Shown one piece after another: positions 34,672 through 43,939 of a stretch of DNA of 64,000 nucleotides (position 1 is its first letter; each line of letters opens with the position of its first letter). The position numbers were made by a program, and so were the translations under genes. The stretch lies in assembly GCA_946403965.1 (NCBI GenBank), contig CAMJBT010000002.1:32938-96937 (forward strand). Direction: 5' to 3'. The DNA comes from an uncultured Pseudobutyrivibrio sp. (GTDB lineage Bacteria; Bacillota; Clostridia; Lachnospirales; Lachnospiraceae). The notes under the pieces were generated by a model. It saw nothing but the letters and a program-made list of their open reading frames with translations, did no database searches and had not been told where the DNA came from.

Positions 34672-35892
34672 ATGAAAAGAAGATTTATTAGTTTTCTTGC
34701 TGTTACAATGACTGCGTCACTTATTTTTGCAGCCTGTGGCACATCAGCTCCAGAAGAGACTTCAGAGACTGAGACTACCACTGAAACAACAGAAACAGCA
34801 AATGAAGATGCTGGTGAGGAGGAAGCAGATCAATTGGCAGCAGATGCATGTGCAGAATTAATTGATGCAATTTATGTTCAGGATTGGACAGATGATACAT
34901 ATGAAAAGTGTGAAACTGCAAAAGCTGCGTGGGATGCACTTTCAGATGCATCTAAGGAACTTGTAGAAGGCGAGTTTGCTGACCCAGATTATTTTGGTAG
35001 AGATACAGGTGATGCATCAAAGGATGATCCTTTAAATCAGGATGATATTGGAGAGAATGAAATTCTTGTAGTAAGCTTTGGTACATCATTCAATATTAGC
35101 CGTGCAGAAGATATCGGAGGAATCGAAAAAGCAATTGCAGAGGCAAATCCAGATTGGTCTGTTAGACGTGCTTTTACTGCTCAGATTATTATCAATCATA
35201 TTTATGCTCGAGACAATGAGAAGATTGATAATGTAAAGCAGGCTCTTGATAGAGCAGTAGATAATGGTGTAAAGAATCTTGTTGTTCAACCTACACATCT
35301 TATGCACGGTGCAGAGTACGACGAGCTTATGGATGCAGTTAATGAATATACTGATAAGTTTGATTCTGTAAAGGTTGCAGAGCCACTTCTTGGACAGGTA
35401 GGTAAGGATGCAAAGGCTATTAACAAGGATAAGGAGACAGTAGCAAAGGCTGTTGTTGCAGAGGCTTTATCTGTAGCAAGCTATGATACTCTTGATGCAG
35501 CTGCTGAAGACGGTGTTGCTTTTGTATTCATGGGACATGGTACAAGTCATACAGCAAAGGTTACATATTCGCAGATGCAGACACAGATGTATAAACTTGG
35601 CTACAAAAATGTATTCATTGGTACTGTTGAGGGCGAGCCAGAGGAAACATCTTGTGAAAACGTAATTGCTGCTGTTAAGGAAGCTGGATTTAAGAAAGTA
35701 ATTCTTAGACCACTTATGGTTGTTGCTGGTGATCATGCAAATAACGATATGGCTGGTGATGAGGATGACTCATGGAAGTCAATGTTTGAAGCGGATGGAA
35801 GCTTTGATTCTGTAGATTGCCAAATTGCAGGTCTTGGAGAGATTAAAGATATACAGGCATTATATGTAGAGCACACAAAGGAAGTATTATAG
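34672..35892 (+). CDS. cbiK: Sirohydrochlorin cobaltochelatase CbiK as a surface lipoprotein
   Basis: CbiK inserts Co(II) into sirohydrochlorin. Residues about 129-406 are a complete CbiK domain with H209 in QPTHLMHGAEY, H289 in MGHGTSH and the GDHANNDMAGD segment (H355). Unusually, the N-terminus is a lipoprotein signal (KRR, hydrophobic stretch, lipobox FAACG with Cys22), then an acidic Thr/Glu-rich spacer and a small helical domain (residues 55-105). The mature protein should be anchored outside the membrane. Periplasmic CbiK forms are known in Desulfovibrio. It is the first gene behind the cobalamin riboswitch and precedes a lipoprotein/ABC uptake module. GGAGG lies before the start. Confidence 0.9.
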   Translation: MKRRFISFLAVTMTASLIFAACGTSAPEETSETETTTETTETANEDAGEEEADQLAADACAELIDAIYVQDWTDDTYEKCETAKAAWDALSDASKELVEGEFADPDYFGRDTGDASKDDPLNQDDIGENEILVVSFGTSFNISRAEDIGGIEKAIAEANPDWSVRRAFTAQIIINHIYARDNEKIDNVKQALDRAVDNGVKNLVVQPTHLMHGAEYDELMDAVNEYTDKFDSVKVAEPLLGQVGKDAKAINKDKETVAKAVVAEALSVASYDTLDAAAEDGVAFVFMGHGTSHTAKVTYSQMQTQMYKLGYKNVFIGTVEGEPEETSCENVIAAVKEAGFKKVILRPLMVVAGDHANNDMAGDEDDSWKSMFEADGSFDSVDCQIAGLGEIKDIQALYVEHTKEVL

Positions 35893-35902
35893 GAGCGATT
35901 TC

Positions 35903-36460
35903 ATGAGAAATAAATTTTTAGCATTAGCATTAGTTTTAACAATGACTGCATTTATAGGATGCGGAAACAAGGAAACAGAGATTCAGGATACTTCAGCTGT
36001 TTCAGAAGCAGTTGAAGAAAGTGCTGTTAATGAATCTAAAGAGACTGAAGAGGTTGAAGATAACGCTGAAGATACTACCGAGAAGTCTGAGGGAATTGAT
36101 CTTGAGGATGGAGAATATCAGGTTGATTTCAATACAGATAGTGGTATGTTCCATGTAAATGAAGCTATGGATGGTCATGGCACACTTACAGTAAAAGATG
36201 GACAGGCTACAGTTCACATTTCTCTTGTTTCAAAAAAGATTTTAAATTTATATGTTGGACTTGCTGCTGATGCTGAGGGAGACGAGGAAAATTGGCTTCA
36301 ACCAACTGAGGATGAGGTAACTTATGAAGATGGAACAACAGAGACAGTTTATGGTTTTGATGTTCCTGTTAAGTCTTTAGACACAGAGTTTGATCTTGCC
36401 CTTATTGGTGAAAAGGGTGTTTGGTACGATCATAAGGTAAGTGTTTCAAATCCACAGTAA
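35903..36460 (+). CDS. Small lipoprotein with a NEAT-like beta domain
   Basis: A lipoprotein signal (hydrophobic core, lipobox FIGCG, Cys20) leads into a long acidic linker (residues 25-70) and a beta-rich domain of about 115 residues (DGEYQVDFNT, GHGTLTVKDGQATVHISL, KILNLYVGLA). The pattern, a repeated Thr/Val strand then an Ile-x-Leu strand, resembles NEAT-type tetrapyrrole-binding domains and the N-terminal domain of the next gene. It lies 10 bases after cbiK. I infer capture of a tetrapyrrole or corrinoid at the surface; the ligand is not shown by the sequence. Confidence 0.7.
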   Translation: MRNKFLALALVLTMTAFIGCGNKETEIQDTSAVSEAVEESAVNESKETEEVEDNAEDTTEKSEGIDLEDGEYQVDFNTDSGMFHVNEAMDGHGTLTVKDGQATVHISLVSKKILNLYVGLAADAEGDEENWLQPTEDEVTYEDGTTETVYGFDVPVKSLDTEFDLALIGEKGVWYDHKVSVSNPQ

Positions 36461-36461
36461 T

Positions 36462-38012
36462 ATGAAAAAATTTGGTTTTATAGCTGCAGCGCTGGCTCTT
36501 ACACTAACAGCCTGCAGCTTTTTTAATAACAATAATTTAATAAATGAAGAGCAAGAAGCTTCGACTGAGATTGTTTCAAAAAACTACAAGTGTGAAGTCG
36601 CTTTAGAAGGCGGTAGTGGTAAGGCAACAGTTGAATCACCAGCAGAGGTAGTGGTTACAAATGAGGAGAAAACTGTAAAGCTTGTATGGTCAAGCTCACA
36701 CTATGATTACATGCTTGTAGATGGGGTGCGCTTTGATAATGAGGCAGCTGTAGACGAGAATTCCGTATTTACAATACCATTTAGAGATTTTGATAATCCT
36801 TTCACTGTTATAGGTGATACAACAGTTATGAGTACACCTCATGAGATTGAGTACACTCTAACTGTGTATGAACCTGATGAGGATTCACATATACAAGACG
36901 ACAACACTTTAAATAATGATGAAAGCAAAAAAAACGATTCTAAGAAGCCTGACTTAAGCGCTTTTAATTATATATCTTCATTGAATCTGGATTATGCTAC
37001 CCAGTACAGTGTTGATTTTTATCAGGATGAGGATAACAACGATTTTGCTTTCATTACAGTAGGCTCAGGAGAACAGGCGCAGTATTTTGTTTATCCAGGA
37101 TTAGATTCAGGGTTTAACAAGAGTATAAAAGGAGCTACATTAATTAAAAGTGTGGATAAGACATATCTTGTATCCACATCTGTAATGGATTTAGTTTCTT
37201 CAATTGATGGATTATCTCAGGTTTCTTTTTCTGGTACAGATAGCAAAGATTGGTATATTCCAGAGGCCAAACAATCAATGAAGGAAAAGAAAATCCTGTA
37301 TGCAGGAAAGTATTCTGCACCTGATTATGAGCTTTTAGTATCATCTGGATGTAATTTTGCAATAGAAAATACCATGATTTATCACAAGCCATCAGTGAAA
37401 GAAAAACTTGAATCTCTTGGCATCCCTGTTTTGGTAGAGCTTTCAAGCTATGAGAAAAATCCACTTGGACGATTGGAATGGATAAAACTTTATGGACTTT
37501 TATATAACAAGTCTGCTGAGGCCGAAAGGATTTTTGAAGATCAGGAAGAACGTGCTCAGAAGGTGGCAGGACAGCCTAATACGGGATTAAAAGTTGCTGT
37601 ATTTTCAATCTCATCAAATGGTCAGGTGGTTGTGAGAAAACCTGGTGATTATATTTCCACTATGATTAAAATGGCTGGAGGAAACTATGTTCCTACAAGT
37701 TTGAAGGAATCACAGGAGAATGCTGTTTCATCCACAAAAATCACAATGGAGGATTTTTACCTGGAGGCAGCTGATGCTGATGTTTTAATTTACAACAGTA
37801 CAATTCAAGGGGAAATCACTTCGGTAAATGAACTGATAAAAAAATCAGATGTGCTTAGGGATTTCAAGGCAGTAAAGGAAGGAAATACATATTGTCTTGA
37901 AAAGAGCTATTTTCAACAGACCTGCGATGTGGCAGAATTAATAGAGGATATACATAATATTTTAGTTAAAGAAGATGAGTCGTTAACATATATTTATCAG
38001 CTTGAGGATTAA
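36462..38012 (+). CDS. BtuF-type ABC substrate-binding lipoprotein with N-terminal NEAT-like domain
   Basis: The ATG at 36462 gives a clean lipoprotein signal (lipobox LTACS, Cys18); it lies one base after the previous stop, so coupled translation is likely, and an in-frame GTG at 36441 is less suitable. Residues about 35-140 repeat the beta domain of the preceding lipoprotein (SGKATVESPAEVVVTNEEKTV, SSHYDYMLVDG), then a Ser/Lys/Asp linker. Residues about 165-517 are a class III periplasmic-binding fold with the long central helix (YNKSAEAERIF, AKVAVFSI-like strand). Partner of the permease and ATPase that follow. Corrinoid, haem-like or siderophore substrates are possible; the riboswitch favours corrinoid or its precursor. 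Confidence 0.82.
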   Translation: MKKFGFIAAALALTLTACSFFNNNNLINEEQEASTEIVSKNYKCEVALEGGSGKATVESPAEVVVTNEEKTVKLVWSSSHYDYMLVDGVRFDNEAAVDENSVFTIPFRDFDNPFTVIGDTTVMSTPHEIEYTLTVYEPDEDSHIQDDNTLNNDESKKNDSKKPDLSAFNYISSLNLDYATQYSVDFYQDEDNNDFAFITVGSGEQAQYFVYPGLDSGFNKSIKGATLIKSVDKTYLVSTSVMDLVSSIDGLSQVSFSGTDSKDWYIPEAKQSMKEKKILYAGKYSAPDYELLVSSGCNFAIENTMIYHKPSVKEKLESLGIPVLVELSSYEKNPLGRLEWIKLYGLLYNKSAEAERIFEDQEERAQKVAGQPNTGLKVAVFSISSNGQVVVRKPGDYISTMIKMAGGNYVPTSLKESQENAVSSTKITMEDFYLEAADADVLIYNSTIQGEITSVNELIKKSDVLRDFKAVKEGNTYCLEKSYFQQTCDVAELIEDIHNILVKEDESLTYIYQLED

Positions 38013-38015
38013 ACA

Positions 38016-39038
38016 TTGGACAATAAAAAAAGATACTACGTGATTAAATTTTTGGTAATGACAATATTGCTTTTGGCTATTTTTGTGCTGAGCATTGGTA
38101 TGGGCAGCGCAGAAATTGGTGTGTCTCAAATTATAAAATCCCTGTTTAATTCAGGGGATGATTATCTTGCGAAAATCATTATTTCTATTAGACTTCCAAG
38201 AATACTGGCGGCAGTTATTCTTGGAGGTGCTTTATCTATTTCAGGTTTTTTACTCCAGGTATTTTTTGGAAATCCAATAGCAGGTCCATATGTCCTTGGA
38301 ATATCCTCAGGAGCTAAGCTTGTAGTTGCTTTGGCTATGGTATATTTGCTTGGACAGGGCATGGTTATAAGCTCTTTTGGAATGGTGTTATGCGCTTTTG
38401 TTGGATCACTTTTATCCATGGCCTTTGTTATGCTATTAGCAGGAAAGGTGAGAAATATGTCTCTGCTTGTAGTATGTGGTGTAATGATTGGCTATATATG
38501 CTCCGCAATTACGGAATTTATTATCGCATTTGCGGATGATACAAATATAGTTAATCTTCATAACTGGTCACTGGGAAGTTTTTCGGGAATTAGCTGGGAA
38601 CATGTTGGGATTTCAACAATTATTATTGTGATTGCTATATTCTTTTCATTTTTTATGTCAAAACCTATTGGCGCATATCAGCTGGGAGAAAACTATGCCA
38701 GAAATATGGGAGTGAACATTAAGGCTCTTAGAATAGTTCTTATTATGCTATCCAGCATTTTGTCGGCTACAGTTACGGCCTTCGCTGGCCCTATTTCATT
38801 TGTTGGAATTGCTGTGCCTCATATAATGAGAAGTATTATGAGAACCTCAAAGCCAATCGTAATGATTCCAGCTTGTTTTTTAGGTGGAGCTGTAATCACA
38901 CTGGTTTGTGACGGAATTGCTCGTACAGCCTTTGCACCTACGGAGCTTAGTATAAGTGCTGTTACAGCCATTTTACTTGCGCCTGTTGTTATCTATCTTC
39001 TTGTAAAAAGAAAGGAGGCAGGCCATGGAACAAATTAA
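38016..39038 (+). CDS. FecCD/BtuC-type ABC permease
   Basis: The 340 residues contain about ten membrane helices with the family motifs RLPRILAAVILGGALSISG near residue 57, GNPIAGPYVLGISSGA and the ATPase-coupling AFAGPISFVGIAVPHIMR near residue 250. TTG is the likely start at 38016, behind GAGG. It should pair as a dimer with the ATPase at 39025 to import a corrinoid or other metal complex. It overlaps the next gene by 14 bases. Confidence 0.9.
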   Translation: MDNKKRYYVIKFLVMTILLLAIFVLSIGMGSAEIGVSQIIKSLFNSGDDYLAKIIISIRLPRILAAVILGGALSISGFLLQVFFGNPIAGPYVLGISSGAKLVVALAMVYLLGQGMVISSFGMVLCAFVGSLLSMAFVMLLAGKVRNMSLLVVCGVMIGYICSAITEFIIAFADDTNIVNLHNWSLGSFSGISWEHVGISTIIIVIAIFFSFFMSKPIGAYQLGENYARNMGVNIKALRIVLIMLSSILSATVTAFAGPISFVGIAVPHIMRSIMRTSKPIVMIPACFLGGAVITLVCDGIARTAFAPTELSISAVTAILLAPVVIYLLVKRKEAGHGTN

Positions 39039-39804
39039 GGCAAGCAGCTTGACGGTAGGATATGGCAATCCAATTATATCTGATGCAACTTTTCAGTTAG
39101 ATGCAGGGGAAATAATAGCGCTTATTGGCCCAAATGGGGCTGGTAAATCTACCATATTAAAAACAATTACAAGACAATTAAAAAAAATATCTGGCAACGT
39201 AGCGATTGCTGGTAAGGACGCCAATGGAATTTCAGAAAATGAGTTGGCTAAAAAACTTTCAATGGTAATGACAGAAAGGGTTCATCCTGAGTTGATGACT
39301 TGTTTTGAAGTAGTTGCCACAGGAAGATATCCATATACTGGTCGACTTGGCTTGTTGACAGCTGAAGACAGAAAGAAGGTTTCTGATGCCATCAGCTTGG
39401 TTGGAGCAGAGGATGTATCGGGAAAAGATTTCATGAAAATAAGTGATGGACAACGACAGAGAGTTATGCTGGCAAGAGCTATTGCACAGGAACCGGATAT
39501 TATGATTTTAGACGAGCCTACTTCTTTTCTGGATATTCAATACAAAATTGATATTTTATCGGTAATTAGAAAGCTTGCTAAGGAGCAGAATATTGCAGTT
39601 TTAATGTCTATCCATGAATTGGAATTTGTTCCTGCAATTGCTGATAAGGTGATTGGAATTTGTGATGGACGAATTTTTAAAATCGGCACACCTACAGAGA
39701 TATTTACAGGTGAAAACCTAGAGTCCATGTATAGAATGAACCCCGGTACAGGTGAAAATTTGGTTCAGGGACTTTTGGCATATTCAAAAAGTCTTCCATT
39801 GTAG
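39025..39804 (+). CDS. BtuD/FecE-type ABC transporter ATPase
   Basis: The 259-residue protein has Walker A GPNGAGKS near residue 33, signature SDGQRQRVMLARAI near residue 137 (SDGQ replaces the usual SGGQ) and Walker B IMILDEPTSFLD. It energises the permease encoded just before it, with which it overlaps by 14 bases. AAAGGAGG precedes the start inside the permease gene. Confidence 0.92.
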   Translation: MEQIKASSLTVGYGNPIISDATFQLDAGEIIALIGPNGAGKSTILKTITRQLKKISGNVAIAGKDANGISENELAKKLSMVMTERVHPELMTCFEVVATGRYPYTGRLGLLTAEDRKKVSDAISLVGAEDVSGKDFMKISDGQRQRVMLARAIAQEPDIMILDEPTSFLDIQYKIDILSVIRKLAKEQNIAVLMSIHELEFVPAIADKVIGICDGRIFKIGTPTEIFTGENLESMYRMNPGTGENLVQGLLAYSKSLPL

Positions 39805-39843
39805 GACTTTAGGTTATTAAGATTAAAGACGAGGTGTTAAAAC

Positions 39844-40470
39844 ATGAACATAGAATATGTACTTCCAGCAGATATAGAGAAGCGCAGTTTTTCTATTATA
39901 GCAGCAGAATTATCAGATTTAGGTATAACACTTTCTGAGGATGAAGCACCTATTACGATGCGCACAATACATACAAGCGCAGATTTTGATTATGCCAGAA
40001 CTATGCGATATTCAAAGGGGGGAATAGAAAGAGCAAAAGAATTAATTAAAAGCGGAGCAGATATAGTAACAGATACTAATATGGCTTTGGCTGGAATAAA
40101 TAAAAAAAAGCTTTTAAGTTTCGGAGGAGAAGTGCATTGTTTTATGGCTGATGAAGATGTGGCTGCAGAAGCAAAAATGCGACAGGTTACTCGTGCAACC
40201 GTATCTATGGAACGTGCATCAAAGCTAGGGAAGCCAGTTATTTTTGCTATAGGAAATGCACCAACGGCATTGATTTCTCTTTATGAAATGATGTTAAGTG
40301 GCGTATTTACACCAGAATTTGTCATTGGAGTTCCAGTTGGTTTCGTAAATGTTGTTGCAGCCAAAGAATTATTTCTAAACTCTAATGTACCTTATATCAT
40401 AAATGAAGGTCGAAAAGGCGGCAGTAATATTGCTGCCGCTATAGTAAATGCATTGTTATACAATATTTAA
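39844..40470 (+). CDS. cbiC: Cobalt-precorrin-8 methylmutase
   Basis: CbiC moves a methyl group from C11 to C12, giving cobyrinate. The 208 residues include the catalytic-histidine region MRTIHTSADFDYA near residue 40, DTNMALAGI near residue 78 and the PVGFVNVVAAKE segment. GAGG precedes the start. It begins the cytoplasmic part of the operon after the transporter. Confidence 0.95.
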   Translation: MNIEYVLPADIEKRSFSIIAAELSDLGITLSEDEAPITMRTIHTSADFDYARTMRYSKGGIERAKELIKSGADIVTDTNMALAGINKKKLLSFGGEVHCFMADEDVAAEAKMRQVTRATVSMERASKLGKPVIFAIGNAPTALISLYEMMLSGVFTPEFVIGVPVGFVNVVAAKELFLNSNVPYIINEGRKGGSNIAAAIVNALLYNI

Positions 40471-40503
40471 CATTCCCAGATTGAGACAAAAAGAGGTGTC
40501 TTA

Positions 40504-41622
40504 ATGAGAAAAGGTTTTACAACAGGCTCCTGTAGTGCTGCAGCTGCAAAGGCAGCAACATATATGCTGCTTTCAGGACAGGAAAAACTGAATATTGAGA
40601 TAGAAACTCCGGCGGGAATTATGTTCAAGACAGATATAGTTGATGTGGATAGAAACGAAAATAAAGTATCTTGCGCTGTTATAAAAGATGGTGGTGATGA
40701 TCCTGATGTCACTACAGGCTGCCATGTGACGGCTACTGCAAGGGTTATTGAACCATCAGCTGAGTCGGCAGTGAATCAAAAGCTTTTAATCCAAATTGAC
40801 GGTGGACAGGGAGTTGGTAGAGTTACACTGCCTGGTTTGGATCAGCCGGTTGGCAATGCTGCAATAAATCATGTTCCAAGGGAAATGATTGAAAAGGAAG
40901 TTTCTGAGGTATGCAGCCTTTTGGATTTTCATGGCACATTGTCAATAGAAATTTCTGTTCCTGAAGGAAAGGAATTAGCTTTAAAAACTTTTAATCCACG
41001 GCTAGGAATAATAGATGGTATTTCAATCCTTGGCACAACAGGAATTGTTGAACCAATGAGTTCAAAAGCTTTGATAGATACAATTAAAGTTGAGTTAACT
41101 CAAAAAAAGGAGTTGGGCTTTAAAACAGCTATAGTGACTCCTGGAAATTATGGATTGAAATTCATGAAAGAAGCTTTCAACTACGATTTGGATAAAAGTG
41201 TAAAGTGCTCAAATTTCATAGGCGAAACTGTTGATATGTGTAAGGCTTTAGGTTTTGAGGGAATGCTTATAACTGGACACATCGGAAAACTTGTTAAAGT
41301 GGCCGGAGGAATTATGAATACCCATTCCCATGAGGCTGATTGTCGAATGGAGATACTTTCTAGTTGCGCAATTAGAGCAGGAGCTGACACTAATTTGGCA
41401 TTAAATATTTTAGATTGCCTTAATACAGAGGAAGCCTTGCATCTGATAGATGATGCTGGACTTTTACAATCCACAATGGACATAGTTCTAGAAAGAGTTC
41501 TATTCTATCTGAATTTTAGAGCACAGGGAGACCTGAAGCTTGATTGCATTCTTTACTCAAATGAATTTGGTATTCTTGGAATTTCTGAGAATGTAAAAGA
41601 ATTGCTAACATATATAAAATAA
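40504..41622 (+). CDS. cbiD: Cobalt-precorrin-5B C1-methyltransferase
   Basis: CbiD methylates C1 in the anaerobic pathway. The N-terminal GFTTGSCSAAAAKAA, the KDGGDDPDVTTG segment near residue 61 and GNYGLKFM near residue 215 identify it. Its 372-residue length is normal. Its presence, with CbiG and CbiK, marks the oxygen-independent early-cobalt route. Confidence 0.95.
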   Translation: MRKGFTTGSCSAAAAKAATYMLLSGQEKLNIEIETPAGIMFKTDIVDVDRNENKVSCAVIKDGGDDPDVTTGCHVTATARVIEPSAESAVNQKLLIQIDGGQGVGRVTLPGLDQPVGNAAINHVPREMIEKEVSEVCSLLDFHGTLSIEISVPEGKELALKTFNPRLGIIDGISILGTTGIVEPMSSKALIDTIKVELTQKKELGFKTAIVTPGNYGLKFMKEAFNYDLDKSVKCSNFIGETVDMCKALGFEGMLITGHIGKLVKVAGGIMNTHSHEADCRMEILSSCAIRAGADTNLALNILDCLNTEEALHLIDDAGLLQSTMDIVLERVLFYLNFRAQGDLKLDCILYSNEFGILGISENVKELLTYIK

Positions 41623-41651
41623 GAATCTTTGACTTTAAATGAGGTGGAATT

Positions 41652-43142
41652 TTGTCAAAAGTAATTATGATTCAAGGGACTATGTCCAACGTAGGTAAGA
41701 GTCTTCTTGTGGGAGCACTTTGTAGAATTTTTAAACAGGATGGTTATAAAGTTGCTCCATTTAAATCTCAAAATATGGCGCTTAATTCATTTGTTACAGT
41801 TGATGGGCTTGAACTTGGTAGAGCACAGGCTATGCAGGCAGAGTGTGCATCGGTTGAACCATCTGTATATATGAATCCCATTTTGCTTAAGCCAACAAAT
41901 GATATTGGTAGTCAGGTAATAGTCAACGGAAAAGCCATTGGCAACATGAGTGCAAGAGACTATTTTTCCTATAAAAAAAAGCTCGTTCCAGATATAATGA
42001 CAGCATTTCATAAATTGGAGGAATGGGCGGACATCATCGTCATTGAAGGGGCTGGAAGCCCAGCAGAAATTAACCTGAAAAGTGATGACATAGTCAATAT
42101 GGGAATGGCAAAGCTTGTAGATGCACCTGTACTTTTGGTGGGAGATATAGATAGAGGAGGTGTGTTTGCCCAGCTTTTAGGTACCTTGGAATTATTGGAG
42201 CCTGATGAAAGAGATAGAGTAAAGGGATTAATTATAAATAAATTTAGAGGAGATAAAAGCCTGCTTGATTCAGGTATTGAAATGCTTGAGGCAAGAGGAA
42301 GAGTCCCTGTTGTAGGAACAGTCCCTTATGCCAGACTAATGATAGATGATGAAGATAGCCTTAGTGAGCGACTTGGAAATCATACAATTAATCAAAATAC
42401 CCTTGTGGATATAGCAGTTGTTCGTTTGCCTAGAATATCAAATTTTACAGACCTTGCACCTTTTGAAAGCATTGATGGGGTAAGTGTACGATTTATTTCT
42501 AATCCTAGTGAAATTCAGACTGCTGATATTGTCATTATCCCTGGAAGTAAAAATACGATTTCTGATTTAATCTGGATGAGAGAATCTGGAATGGAGGCAT
42601 CGGTTAAACGTTTCTCTGAACATGGACCTGTTATTGGAATATGCGGAGGCTTTCAAATGATGGGAAATATGGTTTATGACCCTGAATCTGTTGAAGAAGG
42701 TGGAAACACACGTGGCATGGAATTGCTGCCACTTAAAACAGTACTATCACGAGAAAAATATCGCAGCCAGACAGAAGACTGTTTTGATGATTTGACTGAT
42801 ATTTATGAATGTCTGGCAGGTGAAGAGTTTTTAGGGTATGAAATTCACAATGGAGTTACCACGGTGGATGATGGTAAGAATGAAATTCAGATTGTTGAGC
42901 ATGATGATGACGGTAATATTATTCTTGTTCAACATAATAATCTTTTAGGCACATATGTACATGGAATATTTGATAATTCAGATTTGGCTCTTCGATTGGT
43001 TCAAGCTATTGCTACAAAGAAAGGAATTCGGCTTGAGTCTACAATGAATTATCAGGCATTTAAGGATGCTGAATATGACAAACTTGCTGAGATTGTAAGA
43101 AATAATATTGATATGGATTATGTATATAGTCTATTAAAATAG
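41652..43142 (+). CDS. cobQ: Cobyric acid synthase
   Basis: CobQ (CbiP) amidates four side chains of adenosyl-cobyrinate a,c-diamide using glutamine. A TTG start at 41652 follows GAGGTGG. The N-terminal dethiobiotin-synthetase-like domain has MIQGTMSNVGKSLLVGALCR and KSQNMALNSFV; the C-terminal glutaminase-like domain has GICGGFQMMG with the nucleophilic Cys near residue 333 and GTYVHGIFD with the His near residue 438. 496 residues, full length. Confidence 0.95.
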   Translation: MSKVIMIQGTMSNVGKSLLVGALCRIFKQDGYKVAPFKSQNMALNSFVTVDGLELGRAQAMQAECASVEPSVYMNPILLKPTNDIGSQVIVNGKAIGNMSARDYFSYKKKLVPDIMTAFHKLEEWADIIVIEGAGSPAEINLKSDDIVNMGMAKLVDAPVLLVGDIDRGGVFAQLLGTLELLEPDERDRVKGLIINKFRGDKSLLDSGIEMLEARGRVPVVGTVPYARLMIDDEDSLSERLGNHTINQNTLVDIAVVRLPRISNFTDLAPFESIDGVSVRFISNPSEIQTADIVIIPGSKNTISDLIWMRESGMEASVKRFSEHGPVIGICGGFQMMGNMVYDPESVEEGGNTRGMELLPLKTVLSREKYRSQTEDCFDDLTDIYECLAGEEFLGYEIHNGVTTVDDGKNEIQIVEHDDDGNIILVQHNNLLGTYVHGIFDNSDLALRLVQAIATKKGIRLESTMNYQAFKDAEYDKLAEIVRNNIDMDYVYSLLK

Positions 43143-43163
43143 CAGTTTATGAGGTAAATACCT

Positions 43164-43934
43164 ATGAGTAATGCAAAAAAAGTATATTTTGTTGGAGCCG
43201 GGTGTGGAGCCCCAGACCTTATTACAGTTAGGGGAATGCGCCTTTTACAACAGGCTGATGTGATAATCTACGCAGGTTCTTTAGTTAATCCAGAACTTTT
43301 AGATTATGCAAAGCCTGAATGTGACATTTACAATAGTGCAAAGATGACTTTGGATGAAGTAATTGATGTTATCGTAAATGCGAATCAAAATGATAAAATG
43401 GTAGTAAGACTTCATACCGGGGAGCCTAGTATTTATGGTGCAGTTCAAGAACAAATGCATATTTTAGATGAAAAAGGCATTTCCTATGAAAGTTGTCCTG
43501 GTGTAAGCGCATGTTTTGGTGCAGCCGCAGCTCTTAATTTGGAGTACACTCTTCCTGACGTAAGTCAATCATTGATAATTACAAGGATGGAGGGAAGGAC
43601 CTCAGTGCCAGAAGGCGAATCAATCGAAAGCTTTGCAGCACATGGTGCATCTATGGCTATATATCTTAGCGCTGGAATGCTTGAAGAGCTTCAAGAGAGA
43701 TTGCTAAAAGGTGGCTATAAAAAAGATACTTGCGCTGCTATAGTGTACAAGGCATCATGGCCAGAGGAAGAAAAATATATCTGTACAGTTGGAACTTTGG
43801 CCAACACAGCCAAAGCTAAAAATATTACCAATTTGGCAGTGATTTTAGTGGGAGATGTTATTGCTAAATCCAATTATTCCCTTTCAAAGCTTTATGACCC
43901 TGATTTTGAAACTGGATTTAGAAAACCAAGGTAG
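43164..43934 (+). CDS. cbiF: Cobalt-precorrin-4 C11-methyltransferase
   Basis: A 256-residue tetrapyrrole methylase with FVGAGCGAPDLITVRG at the N-terminus, VRLHTGEPSIYGAVQEQ near residue 90 and PGVSACFGAAAAL near residue 112. These are typical of CbiF/CobM. It acts after CbiH and before CbiG. Confidence 0.95.
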   Translation: MSNAKKVYFVGAGCGAPDLITVRGMRLLQQADVIIYAGSLVNPELLDYAKPECDIYNSAKMTLDEVIDVIVNANQNDKMVVRLHTGEPSIYGAVQEQMHILDEKGISYESCPGVSACFGAAAALNLEYTLPDVSQSLIITRMEGRTSVPEGESIESFAAHGASMAIYLSAGMLEELQERLLKGGYKKDTCAAIVYKASWPEEEKYICTVGTLANTAKAKNITNLAVILVGDVIAKSNYSLSKLYDPDFETGFRKPR

Positions 43935-43939
43935 TTGTT

